Part shown: positions 33,201-43,597 of the stretch, piece after piece
How the letters are laid out: the number at the start of each line of letters is the position of its first letter
How positions within the stretch are numbered: position 1 is the stretch's first letter
Source: Furcasterigmium furcatum
Lineage: Eukaryota; Ascomycota; Sordariomycetes; Glomerellales; Plectosphaerellaceae
Direction: 5' to 3'
DNA: 64,000 nucleotides
NCBI GenBank assembly: GCA_001599815.1
Contig: BCIA01000004.1
Span: forward strand, 1,180,862-1,244,861
Translations under genes and position numbers: made by a program
Notes under the pieces: generated by a model
The model's input: only the letters and a program-made list of their open reading frames with translations
Told to the model about the DNA's origin: nothing
Database searches by the model: none

Positions 33201-33720
33201 GTGCCAGCTGCTCAATCGCCGCCCGGGAATAAGGGGTGGTGTCGTAGGCCTCGCCGGCCTCGTTGGCCTCCTGCCTCTGACCGTAGTAGACGCCGCTTGT
33301 GAGGTCTCGAAAGAAGGTAATGTCGAGGTTCTCGACGAGGTCCGCTTTGAAGGAGCTCCGTTCAGCTAGCTGGGACGACGGGAAACGGACTGGCCTGACG
33401 TTCGCGAAGCCGCCGAGCTGCTGCCGGAGGGACAGCAGCCCCTTCTCGGGCTCGATGCCATAATGGGGGTTGTTGCACCCGCCAACAATGACAGCGTCTG
33501 CATCGCGGCATGCCTGTAACGTGGAGGCCGGCAGGGCCTCACCACGGGTCTCGATGGCCGCGCCGCCAAAGTCGTGACAGGAGACTTGGAAGGAGATGTT
33601 CGTGCGGGCATGCTGGATGAGGTTCAGCACCCTCTCGGCACAGGATAAGAGCTCGGGGCCGAGTCCATCACCGGGCAGTGCCGCCACACGGTAGGACTGC
33701 TGGTGGGTTGCTGACGGCAT
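30285..33720 (-). CDS. Triple fusion: isopropylmalate dehydrogenase - isomerase large - isomerase small subunit
   Basis: Four exons (31010-33720, 30839-30958, 30678-30784, 30285-30622) give 1091 aa. Residues 8-370 are a LeuB-type dehydrogenase: LPGDGLGPE, FFRDLTSGVYYG, Lys194 in DKHNVMATSRLW, Asp227 in VDNAAM, and Asp252/Asp256 in GDILSDQ. Residues 400-840 are an aconitase-fold LeuC: VVGSDSHTCS, with Fe-S ligands Cys707 (IGACTTT), Cys771 and Cys774 (PGCSYC). Residues 893-1091 are the LeuD swivel domain, with RFGQNVDTDAVIPA and DHGFGSGSSRE. LeuB and LeuC share one 2.7-kb exon, so this is not a mis-joined pair. In LeuB the NAD loop HGSAPD is replaced by FNIKAKG. Together the domains could run two steps of an alpha-keto-acid chain elongation on a non-leucine substrate. 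Confidence 0.92.
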
Positions 33721-34303
33721 GATGTGTGTGTGAGCAGAGGTGGTACAACACGGGAAGTCTGAGATTGTTCCTCGGAGGGAAACTCTCTAGTCTTGAGGTA
33801 TCCTGATCATGTCCGACATCGGGGGACTCTCCTGCCTCCGTCCGCTTTCGCTGCTTGGAGATCTGTTGCCATCATGATGGTGGAGAAGTTAGTGGTCGTG
33901 ATGCCCGGGGCCGGCCTGAAGTATCCGGCCTCATCCGGACATAGCCGCAGTGTGAGCGCACCGCCCCCTGACGCTTCCCCACATCGCTCCGGACCCCAGT
34001 TTCCGGGAGATCTGGATGCTCCCGACCATTGACGAATCCGAAGGTTACAATTACGACTTGCCCCCAGCTTATCTCAGGCAGGTCAAGCAATGTAAGGTAG
34101 GGGAAGTATGTATGAGAATGGCATTGGCATTCCGAGGAGGAAGCATGAGCTGAAGGTGCAGTCATTGGGCCATTGAGGCCACAACCGTCACTGCAGCCGT
34201 GGCCGGATCCCAGGCTCTAATGCTGCGGAGCCAGCTTGGCTGCGGGTAACAAAGGCAAGGAACCATATTATATATTGTGATAGTAGTATCTGATGAGGTC
34301 CGG
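33721..34303. other. Intergenic; promoter of the fusion gene
   Basis: 583 nt between two co-oriented genes. No open frame of interest. Confidence 0.55.
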
Positions 34304-36150
34304 CTACCTGACTGCGACCTTCCTTCTCCGGAGCTTGGCCGGGACCGCCCCCTTCGGGTGCATCACACCAAACATGAAGTAGCTCAGATCATGCTCAATC
34401 CAGCCATCCCGAGGCACGAGCTCGACGTCAAACACCGTCAGGAACATGGCCATGGCGCCGATCATCTCCTTCTTGGCGAAGTGACGGCCCGGGCACATGC
34501 GAGAGCCGCCTCCGTAGGGCAGCCATGATCCATTCGTACCGGCGAATGTGAAGTACGGCTTCTCAGACGTCTCATCGCCCGACTCCGGCCGGCCGCCTTG
34601 GAATTTCACGGTGCGGACGTGCGGCAGTACAGGCCCGCTTGATGGGTCCTTCGGGTCGACGAGGAACCGCTCCGGCCAGAAGTCCTCCACGGGATGGGGC
34701 TTGTCGGGCGTGCCCTGGTTCCAGATGGACGGCACGCGGGCCGTGTTGAACGACGAGACCATGATCGGCTGGTCTTTGGGGAACCTCCAGCCTGCGATGG
34801 AGAAGTCGGGCTTCTGGGGGACACGGGCGACCACCGTTCCGTTGTGGACGCGGAGCACCTCTGCGTAGATGGACTGAACCAGGGGCTGTTGGCAGAGGCC
34901 GTCAAGGTCAGTGATGGGCATATCCCCGTCCGATGAAGAGCCCATGAAAGGAGCAATCTCGGCCCGGACGCGTTCCAGAAGCGCTGGGCGCTGCACGACT
35001 TCCAGAATCATCCATCCGATGGCGGGGATTGTATTTGCGGTGGAGCTGTTGAGTATCAGTATTCAGTCGTCATCGGGGCATGGTGTTTGCCGCCATCAGG
35101 GGGACACTTACGCCCAGACGAGGCCGAGATCGTCGGCAGCGATCGTGTCCTTGCCCAGCGGCATCTTGGCGAAGAAGGCGTGCCGGGCCCTCATCAGCTT
35201 GGATCCGAAGTTCTCCTCCCAGTTCCGCGGGTCCGTCTCGCCGGTGCTGATGTCGTACCCCTCGTGCGCGACCTCGTGCCACCTTTTCATGTTCGCCTTC
35301 ATCTTGTTCCTGGCGGCGTACGCAGCCGGAGCCAGGAACTGCGGCACCTCCCTGAAGAGGCTGGGCAGGTGGCTGTCGAACTCCCAGAACTCCGTCTCAA
35401 GGTTCGGGAGAGCCTCGAAGATGCGCGATCCGCACAGGGACGTGGTCGATGCCGTGAAGCACATCCTTCGGATGAGGGTGCCGTACATGTCCGGGACGTC
35501 GGTCCAAGCACCGCCGCCGTCGACCTCGGCGCGGGCAAGCTGGGTCGAGAAATTGTTAATAAACTGACGCTGCATCTCCTCCAGCCTGTCGCCGCTCAGG
35601 CCGTCGTGCACAGACTGGTAGACCAGATGGAAGATGCGGTGCTCAGGGGGGACCTGATTGCTCTGGGGGAACGGCTGGTGGCCGATTCCCGTGTCGTCGG
35701 CCAGATAGAACGGCACATCGCTCTTGTTCACGCCGAATGCGTTGACGAGGACCTGGACGAGCCAGCGCTCGCTGCTCAGCCAGCGAGACCCCTTGAACAG
35801 CGAGACGATGTTGCTGGCGCCATTCAGGATGGTCATGCGGCGATTGAGCAGCCTCAATTGCACGGGCGTATCGGGTCCGAGCTGCGTCCTGCACGTCGGG
35901 GATTTTGTGAGAAGAGCGCCTTTCGGAGTGGATATGACCGGGGGAGGGACCCTTACGAAGCCTTGGCCAGGAGTTTCTCCGTGTTCCACAGGAACTGGAT
36001 CAGGTGGCCCACGAGGGGGAGGGCGAACGGCAGTACAGGGGGTTCTCGTTCATCTCCGTCGCGGGGGGCTGGCGCGTCTCGGGTGAGAAGGAAGAGGGCG
36101 CCGCCCGCGAGCAAGACACAGAGAGCGGCAGTGGGCGAAATGGCCTCCAT
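34304..36150 (-). CDS. Cytochrome P450, CYP7/CYP8-like
   Basis: Membrane-anchored haem monooxygenase. Exons 35957-36150, 35112-35888 and 34304-35045 give 570 aa. An N-terminal anchor (ALCVLLAGGALFLL) is followed by the Pro hinge region (LPFALPLVGHLIQFL). The I-helix segment reads LVWASTANTIPAIGWM, created exactly at the second splice, and is the CYP7/8-type variant of the oxygen-binding groove. The haem-ligand loop is PYGGGSRMCPGRHFAKKE with Cys508. The EVLR segment of the K helix and the PERF region are present. It lies 583 nt upstream of the LeuB-LeuC-LeuD fusion on the same strand. A biosynthetic hydroxylation or epoxidation in the same pathway is inferred; the neighbouring epoxide hydrolase fits an epoxide intermediate. 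Confidence 0.92.
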
Positions 36151-37265
36151 GTCGGCGGTGATGCAGACCCAAGTGACCTGGACGAGGGAGTAAGGAACAG
36201 AAAAGTTCAGCTCAGGAGGGAAGAAGCCGACCGTGGTGAGCCTCACCGCCTACTCATTTGAAGCTCATCTTGTTCGTGTAACCAAGGGCCCCGCTCGTTC
36301 ACCCAATTGAGATCTATCCGTACGGGCTGACGGCCGCCAGGCTGTGGTCGTCGCCGCCCTGCCGCAAGGCAAGGACGAGGGGCTCATCGTGATGGGCGCG
36401 AACTGCGATGGCCGCCCTCTTGAAATTAGAGCCTTGGACTTTGAAGCTCTATTAAATCCCTCACTTGGCGGATTCAACTTAAATTGTGCTGGGGTTTATG
36501 TCGGCACCAATACGCGGAACCTCACAGCAGAAGGGCCACACGGTCTCAAACATCCACATCCTGCTTAAAGCAGCGGCAACTAAGCACCACACCTATGGCT
36601 CCTAAAAGAAGCCGCGCGAGCTCTTGTATTATTTAAATCAGTATTGTCTTGTAGACAAGATTATATATACTTTACGTTTCGTATTATATCCGAAAGCCGT
36701 GACGATGAATGGATGAATGAAGTCGGCCGGCAGCGTCAGGGTGTGCGGAGGCCGAGGGTGTTTCAGATCAGGTGGTTTCCATCGGACTGGGGCGCTAATC
36801 GGTGCTTGGTACTCTAGTCAGACTTTGTAGCAGTCGAGTAGTCGACGGCCTGGGGAATAAAGTCCAGATAACAGCTACAGCCTGCCGGAGCACACACAAA
36901 GGGGCATGTGGACTACATGAACCCTCACTTCACCAGAGTTACCTGTGATCGGACGAGAGTTCTCACTTCCCCGAATTAAAACACACGGAAGAAAAAAGAG
37001 TTCTCTGCATCAGGGTCAAGAGAATTAGGATGGTGAATTCATACGGGAGAAGAGTCGAACAGTCAGACAGGCTGGCCCCAGCGTAGGTACCCCAACAGCC
37101 AACGACGCCCTCCAACAATAATTAGAACTCATTTTTTCCGTCTAGGCGTCCCCTCTGTGTGGCTTGAAATGTCCATCAGGGTTTCGATAGTCGTCCTAAC
37201 ACATCAGACGTTAGTTGCCTCGGCCATAGACCACTGGTGGGATACTAGTAACTCACCGTGACACC
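36151..37265. other. Intergenic with an AT-rich core
   Basis: No gene seen. About 36.6-36.7 kb is AT-rich and contains a perfect palindrome (TCTTGTAGACAAGA region, gtcttgtagacaagatt). Confidence 0.5.
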
Positions 37266-37616
37266 TCAGCAACAATCGTTCGCGTAGACACGCCAGCCGC
37301 AAGTCGTCCAGGGCGGGATAAAGGGCACATTTGTGGTGGTGCAATCGTAATGGATGCATTGGCCGTCATCGCAACGAACGTCGGCGTCAATGCCGGAGTA
37401 TGGGGGCCGCCTCACAATCTGGCAGCTTCCCTGAGGCAAGGTTCTGTATCGAGCTCTGTATGTAGCTTGCCCGCTTTCAAAAGGACCAGGACCCACGGAT
37501 CCGGCCTGGGTCGCGCAGGTCTCCTCGGACCGTGGCGTAAGCTGCTGCTCTGCAACAGGAGCCGCCAGGGCCAGCCCGAACATGAGGGGGGCAAGGGCAA
37601 CAAGGGTAGCCTTCAT
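37266..37616 (-). CDS. Small secreted cysteine-rich protein (effector-like)
   Basis: 116 aa, intronless, starting at MKATLVALAPLMFGLALA, a strong signal peptide. A short pro-region (PVAEQQLTPR) follows, then a mature part of about 85 residues with eight cysteines, ending in a CC pair (YANDCC). A TATAAA lies 91 nt upstream of the start, in keeping with a highly inducible gene. No domain recognised. Size, secretion and even cysteine number fit an effector or antimicrobial-type protein, but the role is unproven. Confidence 0.8.
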   Translation of the reverse strand: MKATLVALAPLMFGLALAAPVAEQQLTPRSEETCATQAGSVGPGPFESGQATYRARYRTLPQGSCQIVRRPPYSGIDADVRCDDGQCIHYDCTTTNVPFIPPWTTCGWRVYANDCC

Positions 37617-39392
37617 CTTGACGCGTCGTCGGCAGAGGATGCGAAGTAAGAGTGTGTTGAGACTAGAGAATCTCTGCTCCCCCGAGGAGGTGAGCATTGG
37701 GCCTAATTTATATCTCGAGACTCAGAACACAAGGATGAAGGCCAAGTCCCCCTGAATTTTGCCTAATAACCTGTAAACAGCCGACTCAACGTCGTTGGGC
37801 GGAGATGAGCCTCTCAGGGGTTGGGTTATTACAGTAGAAGTTACAAAAGACCAAGGAACGACGTTTATGGCATCTCGTAGCCCTGGTTACGTGTAAACTC
37901 TTCCATGTTGAGCAGCGGCCATCGATATTCCGTCCTTCAAATTCAACGGTTGAAGCATTGGCGGGCGGGGTGCCAAGATCTGATGACCAGAGGAAGCAAT
38001 ATAACCCGGCGGCACGGCCTCACAATCCTGTGCTCCGCCGCGATGCAGTCTTGCGGCTCAGTGGCTGCCTCCTTGGCAGCACGGAATAAAGCTCCGCTTA
38101 GAGCGGGGAAAGCAAGATTCAACTGCCCAGATATTTCTTGTAAACTTTTCACCGCTGGTTTGACTCTCCCTCGGTCCGCCCCAATGTTCATAGTCTCCTT
38201 CTCGGTAAGGGAAAGGGACTGGAGCACATGATTTCTGCACCGTTCTGGGGAATTCTGCAATTACTAGGGCTGATGATCGTCGACCCAGGAATCAAAGTCT
38301 CAAGCTACAGCCTTGCCAAGGTGCTGCTCGAGTCAGTTTGGACCAAGAGTTGGCGGCAAAGCGCGTCATAAATGACCGAGCACAAAGGGTCACAGAATAC
38401 GTGTCTGGTCCAGCTGTATTGCCGTCTAGGTAAGCGTGAATCAGGGCTCCTGGCAGTCTAGTTAGCTGCCCTACAAATTTCCTGTAGTTGAATTAGAGGC
38501 CATTTCGATTTCCTTACCGCATCATGCAGGTCCAGTTGTCGGGCGACGAAAATCGTGCCGCCTTCACAGCCCGATGGTGCCCTCGTTCCACTCACAATCC
38601 GCCAGCACCAAAGATGCGCTTCATCCAACCCCGGGCAACTGTCCACCGGTCCTCGACTTCGCCCACCGACGTGGGCAGCCCCCATTTGAGATCGACCCGC
38701 TTCTCGGTTTCCGGGTTCGACGTGCGGTTTGGGCCGGTGATCTCTGCGTACTTGCGACGAAGGAGAAGCAGTTCCCAGTCGCACAACCAGGCTGGAAGCC
38801 ACGAGAGGACGGGACCTCCACTGTTTGCCGCCAACCGCCGCCTCCGGCATGGAATGGGACCAAGCAGCTGGAGTTGTGCAGAGGTGTGCAGCTTCCTGTT
38901 CATCCAAGGAGGAGCAGTTCTTGAACCACTTTTCTGGGAAGTCTCGTCTCTCACACACAAGAATTCGAGTGCCACTGCTCGCCTCATTTTCTCACTCGTT
39001 CTGCCACCTTATTTAGTGATTGCGGTCTATACTCCTAACTGTAGAACCTCTGAACATGTATCCACACGTGGCCGCCAACGCACCATAGCCCGCCCCCCGT
39101 CATGAGACGACGGAAAGCGAAATCTTGAACAATAATTCGGTGTGAGTTGGGCCTGATAAAATTTCTCCCTGTGATCAAAGCATCTCTCCAACCAGGGAAC
39201 TATCCACAAGAGTTTGTGGAGGCGGCTTCTCCACACTTCTCGTCCAACGCCAGCCATGGAATGGAATGCTGAACAGTCAACTCTGGCACATCTTGAGGGA
39301 TGGATACGTACCTACCTGTGGTTAGATCGGCGATGATCGATCAATGGCCGACATTGCAAGTATTTGAAGTTTCTTTTGTTACTCGGCGTTGA
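37617..39392. other. Intergenic, nothing recognised
   Basis: 1.8 kb. The frame at 38524-39105 lacks any domain or splice context. Confidence 0.5.
37707..37712 (-). promoter_or_regulatory. TATA box of the cysteine-rich protein gene
   Basis: TATAAA on the minus strand, 91 nt upstream of the ATG. Confidence 0.55.
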
Positions 39393-39635
39393 GGGTGGCG
39401 CTGCCCGACGTTCTCTATTTTTGGAGCTGCAAGTGCCACGATCAGCTCAGCTGGGGAACCAACTGCGGCAAGCGGCCAGTTCCAGCTCTGCCCATGCCCG
39501 GAGGAAGAGCCGGCCCATGTTCCCTGCTATGATTCGGGCCGCTGCGGGAACGACGGCAAATGCAATGACTATTGTGGTGTTACCACCGGCATAATTTGCT
39601 ACCGCGAGTGCTCAATCCTCGGCTTGGCCGTCTGA
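39393..39635 (+). pseudogene. Cysteine-rich secreted-protein remnant without a start codon
   Basis: An open frame without ATG reads FSIFGAASATISSAGEP, resembling the end of a signal peptide, and then a compact block with eight cysteines (spacing CxCx10Cx5Cx5Cx3Cx7Cx3C) before TGA. Such dense, evenly spaced cysteines in one frame are unlikely by chance and look like a small effector. No ATG or upstream exon with a good donor was found, so the 5' end is lost, mutated or in an exon I could not identify. Confidence 0.45.
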
Positions 39636-40393
39636 CCTTCCCGTCCCCTGGGACGTCATGCTGCCCCCAAAAAAGTGGACGGATCAGCACTGAATTGAGG
39701 GAATAGGCAAGTCTTCAGAAACCCAGGGTAGCATCCGTTAAGGAGTTGGGGAGGTTGTGGAGTTGTGGAGGCTAGCGCCTGGTATTTTTGGAAAACACCA
39801 TGGGTTGGATCACGGATCGACACACGGATCTACGACACACTGTGCCTCTTCAGGCATTCCAACATCAGCCCTTGAATGATTGTCGCCCCTCTTGTTGGCT
39901 CTTCCACAGAGAGCACCGAGACCACCTAACTATTTGGGTCTAAGCAGGATTGGAAAGAGCGACATTGACGTCAAGCAGAGAGCGAGCGTGGGGCGGCAAA
40001 GACCACATTGGTCGATCTGAGTCCGAGGCTGCTGGTAAGGCTCGAGCCTGGATCATATCATGACTCTGTTCAAATCATCTCTCGCAAGTATTCAGTAGGT
40101 GGGGTGAAGACCGTACATTGATTGAATAGAGATCTGCAGACTGTGACAAACACCAACATTGAAGCAGTCGGCGATGCCGGCCAGGCGATGACGGCATCTG
40201 GCATTGTCCCAAACAGTCGCGATGCCTATAAAAGGGAATAGAAACCTCCACCAGTGGTCGATTCTGTCCTGCATCGCTCCTCCATGTCCCAAAGTATCAC
40301 ATACATTCTGCACATTCAATCACCTCCCTCTACAGTCTATCAGACTCCAGTCTTCAATACCGATCATCCCTTCAAGTCATCAAATCCGCCATC
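39636..40393. other. Intergenic; promoter of the next gene
   Basis: No gene seen. A TATAAAAG at 40227 and a CT-rich leader just before 40394. Confidence 0.55.
40227..40234 (+). promoter_or_regulatory. TATA box
   Basis: TATAAAAG, 167 nt upstream of the ATG at 40394, followed by pyrimidine-rich leader sequence. Confidence 0.6.
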
Positions 40394-40950
40394 ATGAAGT
40401 CTTCCGTGGCCTCCCTCGCCTCAGTGGTTGCCGTGGCCCGCGTTGCCAGCGCCGATTTTACACTCTACTACGGAATGAACACCCACATCCCGGATACGGG
40501 CTCCTCCACCGGATGGTTCACCTTCGATGGCGAGCCAAACTGCGACGACGTGTACAACAGCATTATGCATCAGGGCAAGGCAGATGTTAGCGGTACAAAG
40601 TGGGGAGCGAGGTGCAAAGGCTGCGACGGCGACGACTGGACTGCCGAGGACGTGGAGGAACTCGAAATCAACATCAATGTTGATGGGGATGGTCCCCACT
40701 GGAGTAAGTGCCCCGAAGAGACCAGACGAACTCCAAGAGCACGTTGCTGATACGTGTACATCATGAAACAGCCATGTACAAGGACCGCGGTCGTGACATC
40801 GTCGACCTCGACGGGAATGTCCTTGGCTCGTGCGAGATCAAGGAAGACGACGACTTCTTCTGCAGCATTGTCGCCCAGACTGCCGACGCCTCGAGCTATT
40901 TCTCTTGCACTTCCGACCTTACTGCCGAGGACATGAAGCCCAAGGACTAG
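40394..40950 (+). CDS. Small secreted cysteine-containing protein
   Basis: Exons 40394-40703 and 40772-40950, joined by a 68-nt GT-AG intron, give 162 aa. A signal peptide (MKSSVASLASVVAVARVASA) is followed by FTLYYGMNTHIPDTG. Six cysteines lie in the mature part, including a CKGC pair, and it is rich in Asp/Glu. The mature protein is acidic and about 142 residues long. I do not recognise the family, but the layout is that of a secreted, induced fungal protein of the effector type. A strong TATA box and CT-rich leader support high expression. Confidence 0.82.
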
Positions 40951-41611
40951 TCGAATCAGCTGAGGCTCGCGAGGAGCCTGGGGAGTGGCTTTTGACAAAT
41001 CCATCTAGGCAACCTCGTGTCTAGCCGGCGATTTGTTCACATCCACCCTAACCCTGTTTAGATTTCGGTAACACACGGGTAGATGAGGGCTTATGGCCTC
41101 TTGGGCAATGTACTATTGTATTGTGCGATAAATAGAGTGTCATGTTGCTTTTTGACGCATGTTTCAGTGATATCGGCGCTCGGCACGAGACAACACTTCC
41201 GTTACATTTAGGTTACCACCCCGCGAGAAGCTATGTCCCGGCTTGTACCTCACTGCAATTCCGTGCATTCGGTTCACCGTCATAGCCCACATCCCCATGT
41301 TCACTCTCAGCCCATGGGCTTGTCTCTCGAGCTGAAAAGGGCTTGCCTGGTGCCACGCCACCACTGCAATGCAGTTCGCGGAGAGCCTGATCTACCTCGT
41401 CTAATCCACTCATTTCTTTCCCGGCTCCAAAGGTCAAAAACCAATAGAAATCCGTCTTTGCAATGATACTGTGTGCCCCACGGAGAGCCTGATCTTGTCA
41501 AACCCCGCTCGACACCTGCATCTCCCAAACGATTCATAAGGTAGTTCCAGAGATGCTCGCCGACACCGCGATTCATTCTTCAACAAGCTGGTTTCGTGCT
41601 GTCGTATCGCC
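40951..41611. other. Intergenic, nothing recognised
   Basis: 661 nt between two plus-strand genes; likely terminator and promoter only. Confidence 0.55.
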
Positions 41612-43521
41612 ATGGACCCTGCTACAGCCTTTGGCCTTGCTGCGGCGATACTGGCCATCGCTCAGCAAGGCATCCACTTGATCGCTCGATTCAACGCATT
41701 GGGCAAATCGGACCAAAGTCTGCATTTTGAAGCGGCGGAGCTGATACGCACTTCTGGTCGCGAACTCTTGAGTTTAGAGTCAGTCGAAGCCTCGTTGGGC
41801 GCAGCAGATAAGGAGATTCTGCGACTCTGTCAAGTGTCGCAATCGGTTGGCGACTGTCTCGCCACGCTCCTGAGCCGTATCGCCGCATCTCCTCAAGATA
41901 ACACGGCGACCCGCTGGAGAAAAGGCATCGTCGGCATTTTCAAGCAACGAGAAATAGAAGACTTGAAGCAGAAAATTGGGTTTCTGCAAGGGCAGATTGT
42001 CATGTGAGCAAACAGCGACACACACAGGACATGGACTGACGCGACCCAGTCGGAAGCGAGAAAGATCTGACGAGAACACTGTCACTGCTTTTTCTCAGGT
42101 CATGGCATCCAATGAACGGATAGAGAGAAAACTTGACCTTTTTGGGCAACACATTGATTGCATCCGGCTGCCGCAGCAACTGGGCTACCCGTGGGAGCGC
42201 CAGTCTTCCGAGCTCATCGTTGTCGATGACGGACCGTGTCCGGGCCTTCTCTTACCATGGTTTCTTTGTTCCACTCCGAAGGTGAGAGCCCTGTATCTCA
42301 CGGTGTCGAGTGTCTCGCGGGTGCTCTAGAAGAACCCCCACTGACCTGTTTACAGCAATTTTGCGAGCTCCTGATCTTTTACTACAAGAGCCACTCGCTG
42401 CCAGGCCGTCATCAGATCGAACGCGGTCACTTCGAAGCTTGGCATTGGGACGAGTCACAGCAAGTCCAAGCAGACGAATGGCCACTGCTGGCGCAGGGGG
42501 GTAAGATCAAGCTTTCTCTCATCATGGGACACTGGCATGGTTGCGCAGTAGAGAAATGCATGAGGTGCCGGAAACCCATTTCACTGAGGGGTGCGAATAC
42601 TTCTACGGGATCTTTCAGCACATGGTAAGTCAAAGCAAGCTGTCGATTCTCAACTTCCCCAAAGCTGACAAGACTGTCTTCCGAAGCACATCGTGCAAGC
42701 TCAGCCTGCGTCGTGTAGTATGCTTATACGACTACGAACCGGAAGATGTCGCAATAGACTGGAACAGGAACGCATATCGAGACATGAAGCAAGCGCGGAA
42801 CCAGCCAAGGGCGCACTCAGCCATGCCCGAAGGCTCTCAAACGCCCGAGGATCTCAATCCAGAGACCAATAGACCGCGGGTGGACCTCGTTTCTCGCAGA
42901 CTGACCATCCAGTGGAGTCCAATTTCCAACTTTGTCTTCCGCTACTACCTTTGCCGGTGCATCATTTGGAGGAGCCTTCCTCGTTTCTCCAACCACCTGC
43001 CACCTGGCCTGGACGAACTTACCATGTTGCGAAACGGCACCTGTCCCCGACACAATAACAAGGACGGGACATACCTTGGTTTCGATTACGGTAATGTTGA
43101 TTACAACCAGGATATATACTTTTCAGAATTCGGCGGATACAGGACGTTTCGTGGGCTTACTGGCAGGCTCTGGCGCGACGGGGCTCGCAAGGTGTACGAT
43201 CAACTTGGCGGGGAGAGATACGCCACTGAGCAGGAAATAGATGGTGCCGTCGATTGGGTCGTCTCTTCGGAGCAGGAAGATTGGGCGCCTCTCAACAATT
43301 GGTGTGAGCGCTACCTGCGAGGGAAAGACGAGGGGGACTTTATCCGGCACTCGCCTTTTGAAGAAATAGCCCCGGATGCACAGGGAAACATCAGGACCGA
43401 GAAACGCGGCTTTAGGTTCGGGGATGACGTAGTGAAGATGCTGAGGGAGTCTCTCATGTTCCGCGAGGTTCATGGAGCTCTTCAAGGAAGAGGGCCTGAA
43501 CGTCCGCACTGGGAGCTATGA
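41612..43521 (+). CDS. Fungal STAND N-terminal domain plus ubiquitin-like (ULD) domain protein
   Basis: Exons 41612-42003, 42050-42281, 42356-42624 and 42687-43521 give 575 aa. The N-terminus (MDPATAFGLAAAILAIAQQG) matches the helical domain at the front of many fungal STAND/NACHT and allorecognition proteins, followed by a helical, partly coiled segment. Residues 185-290 fit the ubiquitin-like domain seen in this family: IVVDDGPCPGLLLPWFLC, then FHxExxH and a PLLAQGGKIKLSLIM strand. Two CxxC pairs follow and could bind zinc. The last 230 residues are not recognised. There is no nucleotide-binding or repeat domain, so it could be a signalling partner and not a full receptor. The third intron is the least certain; its borders were chosen by phase. 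Confidence 0.72.
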
Positions 43522-43597
43522 ATCAATGGCAATTCGATCAATTATCAAGGTAGCAATTTTCCACCTTCATCCATGCTCCATCGAACATCCCGAACAC

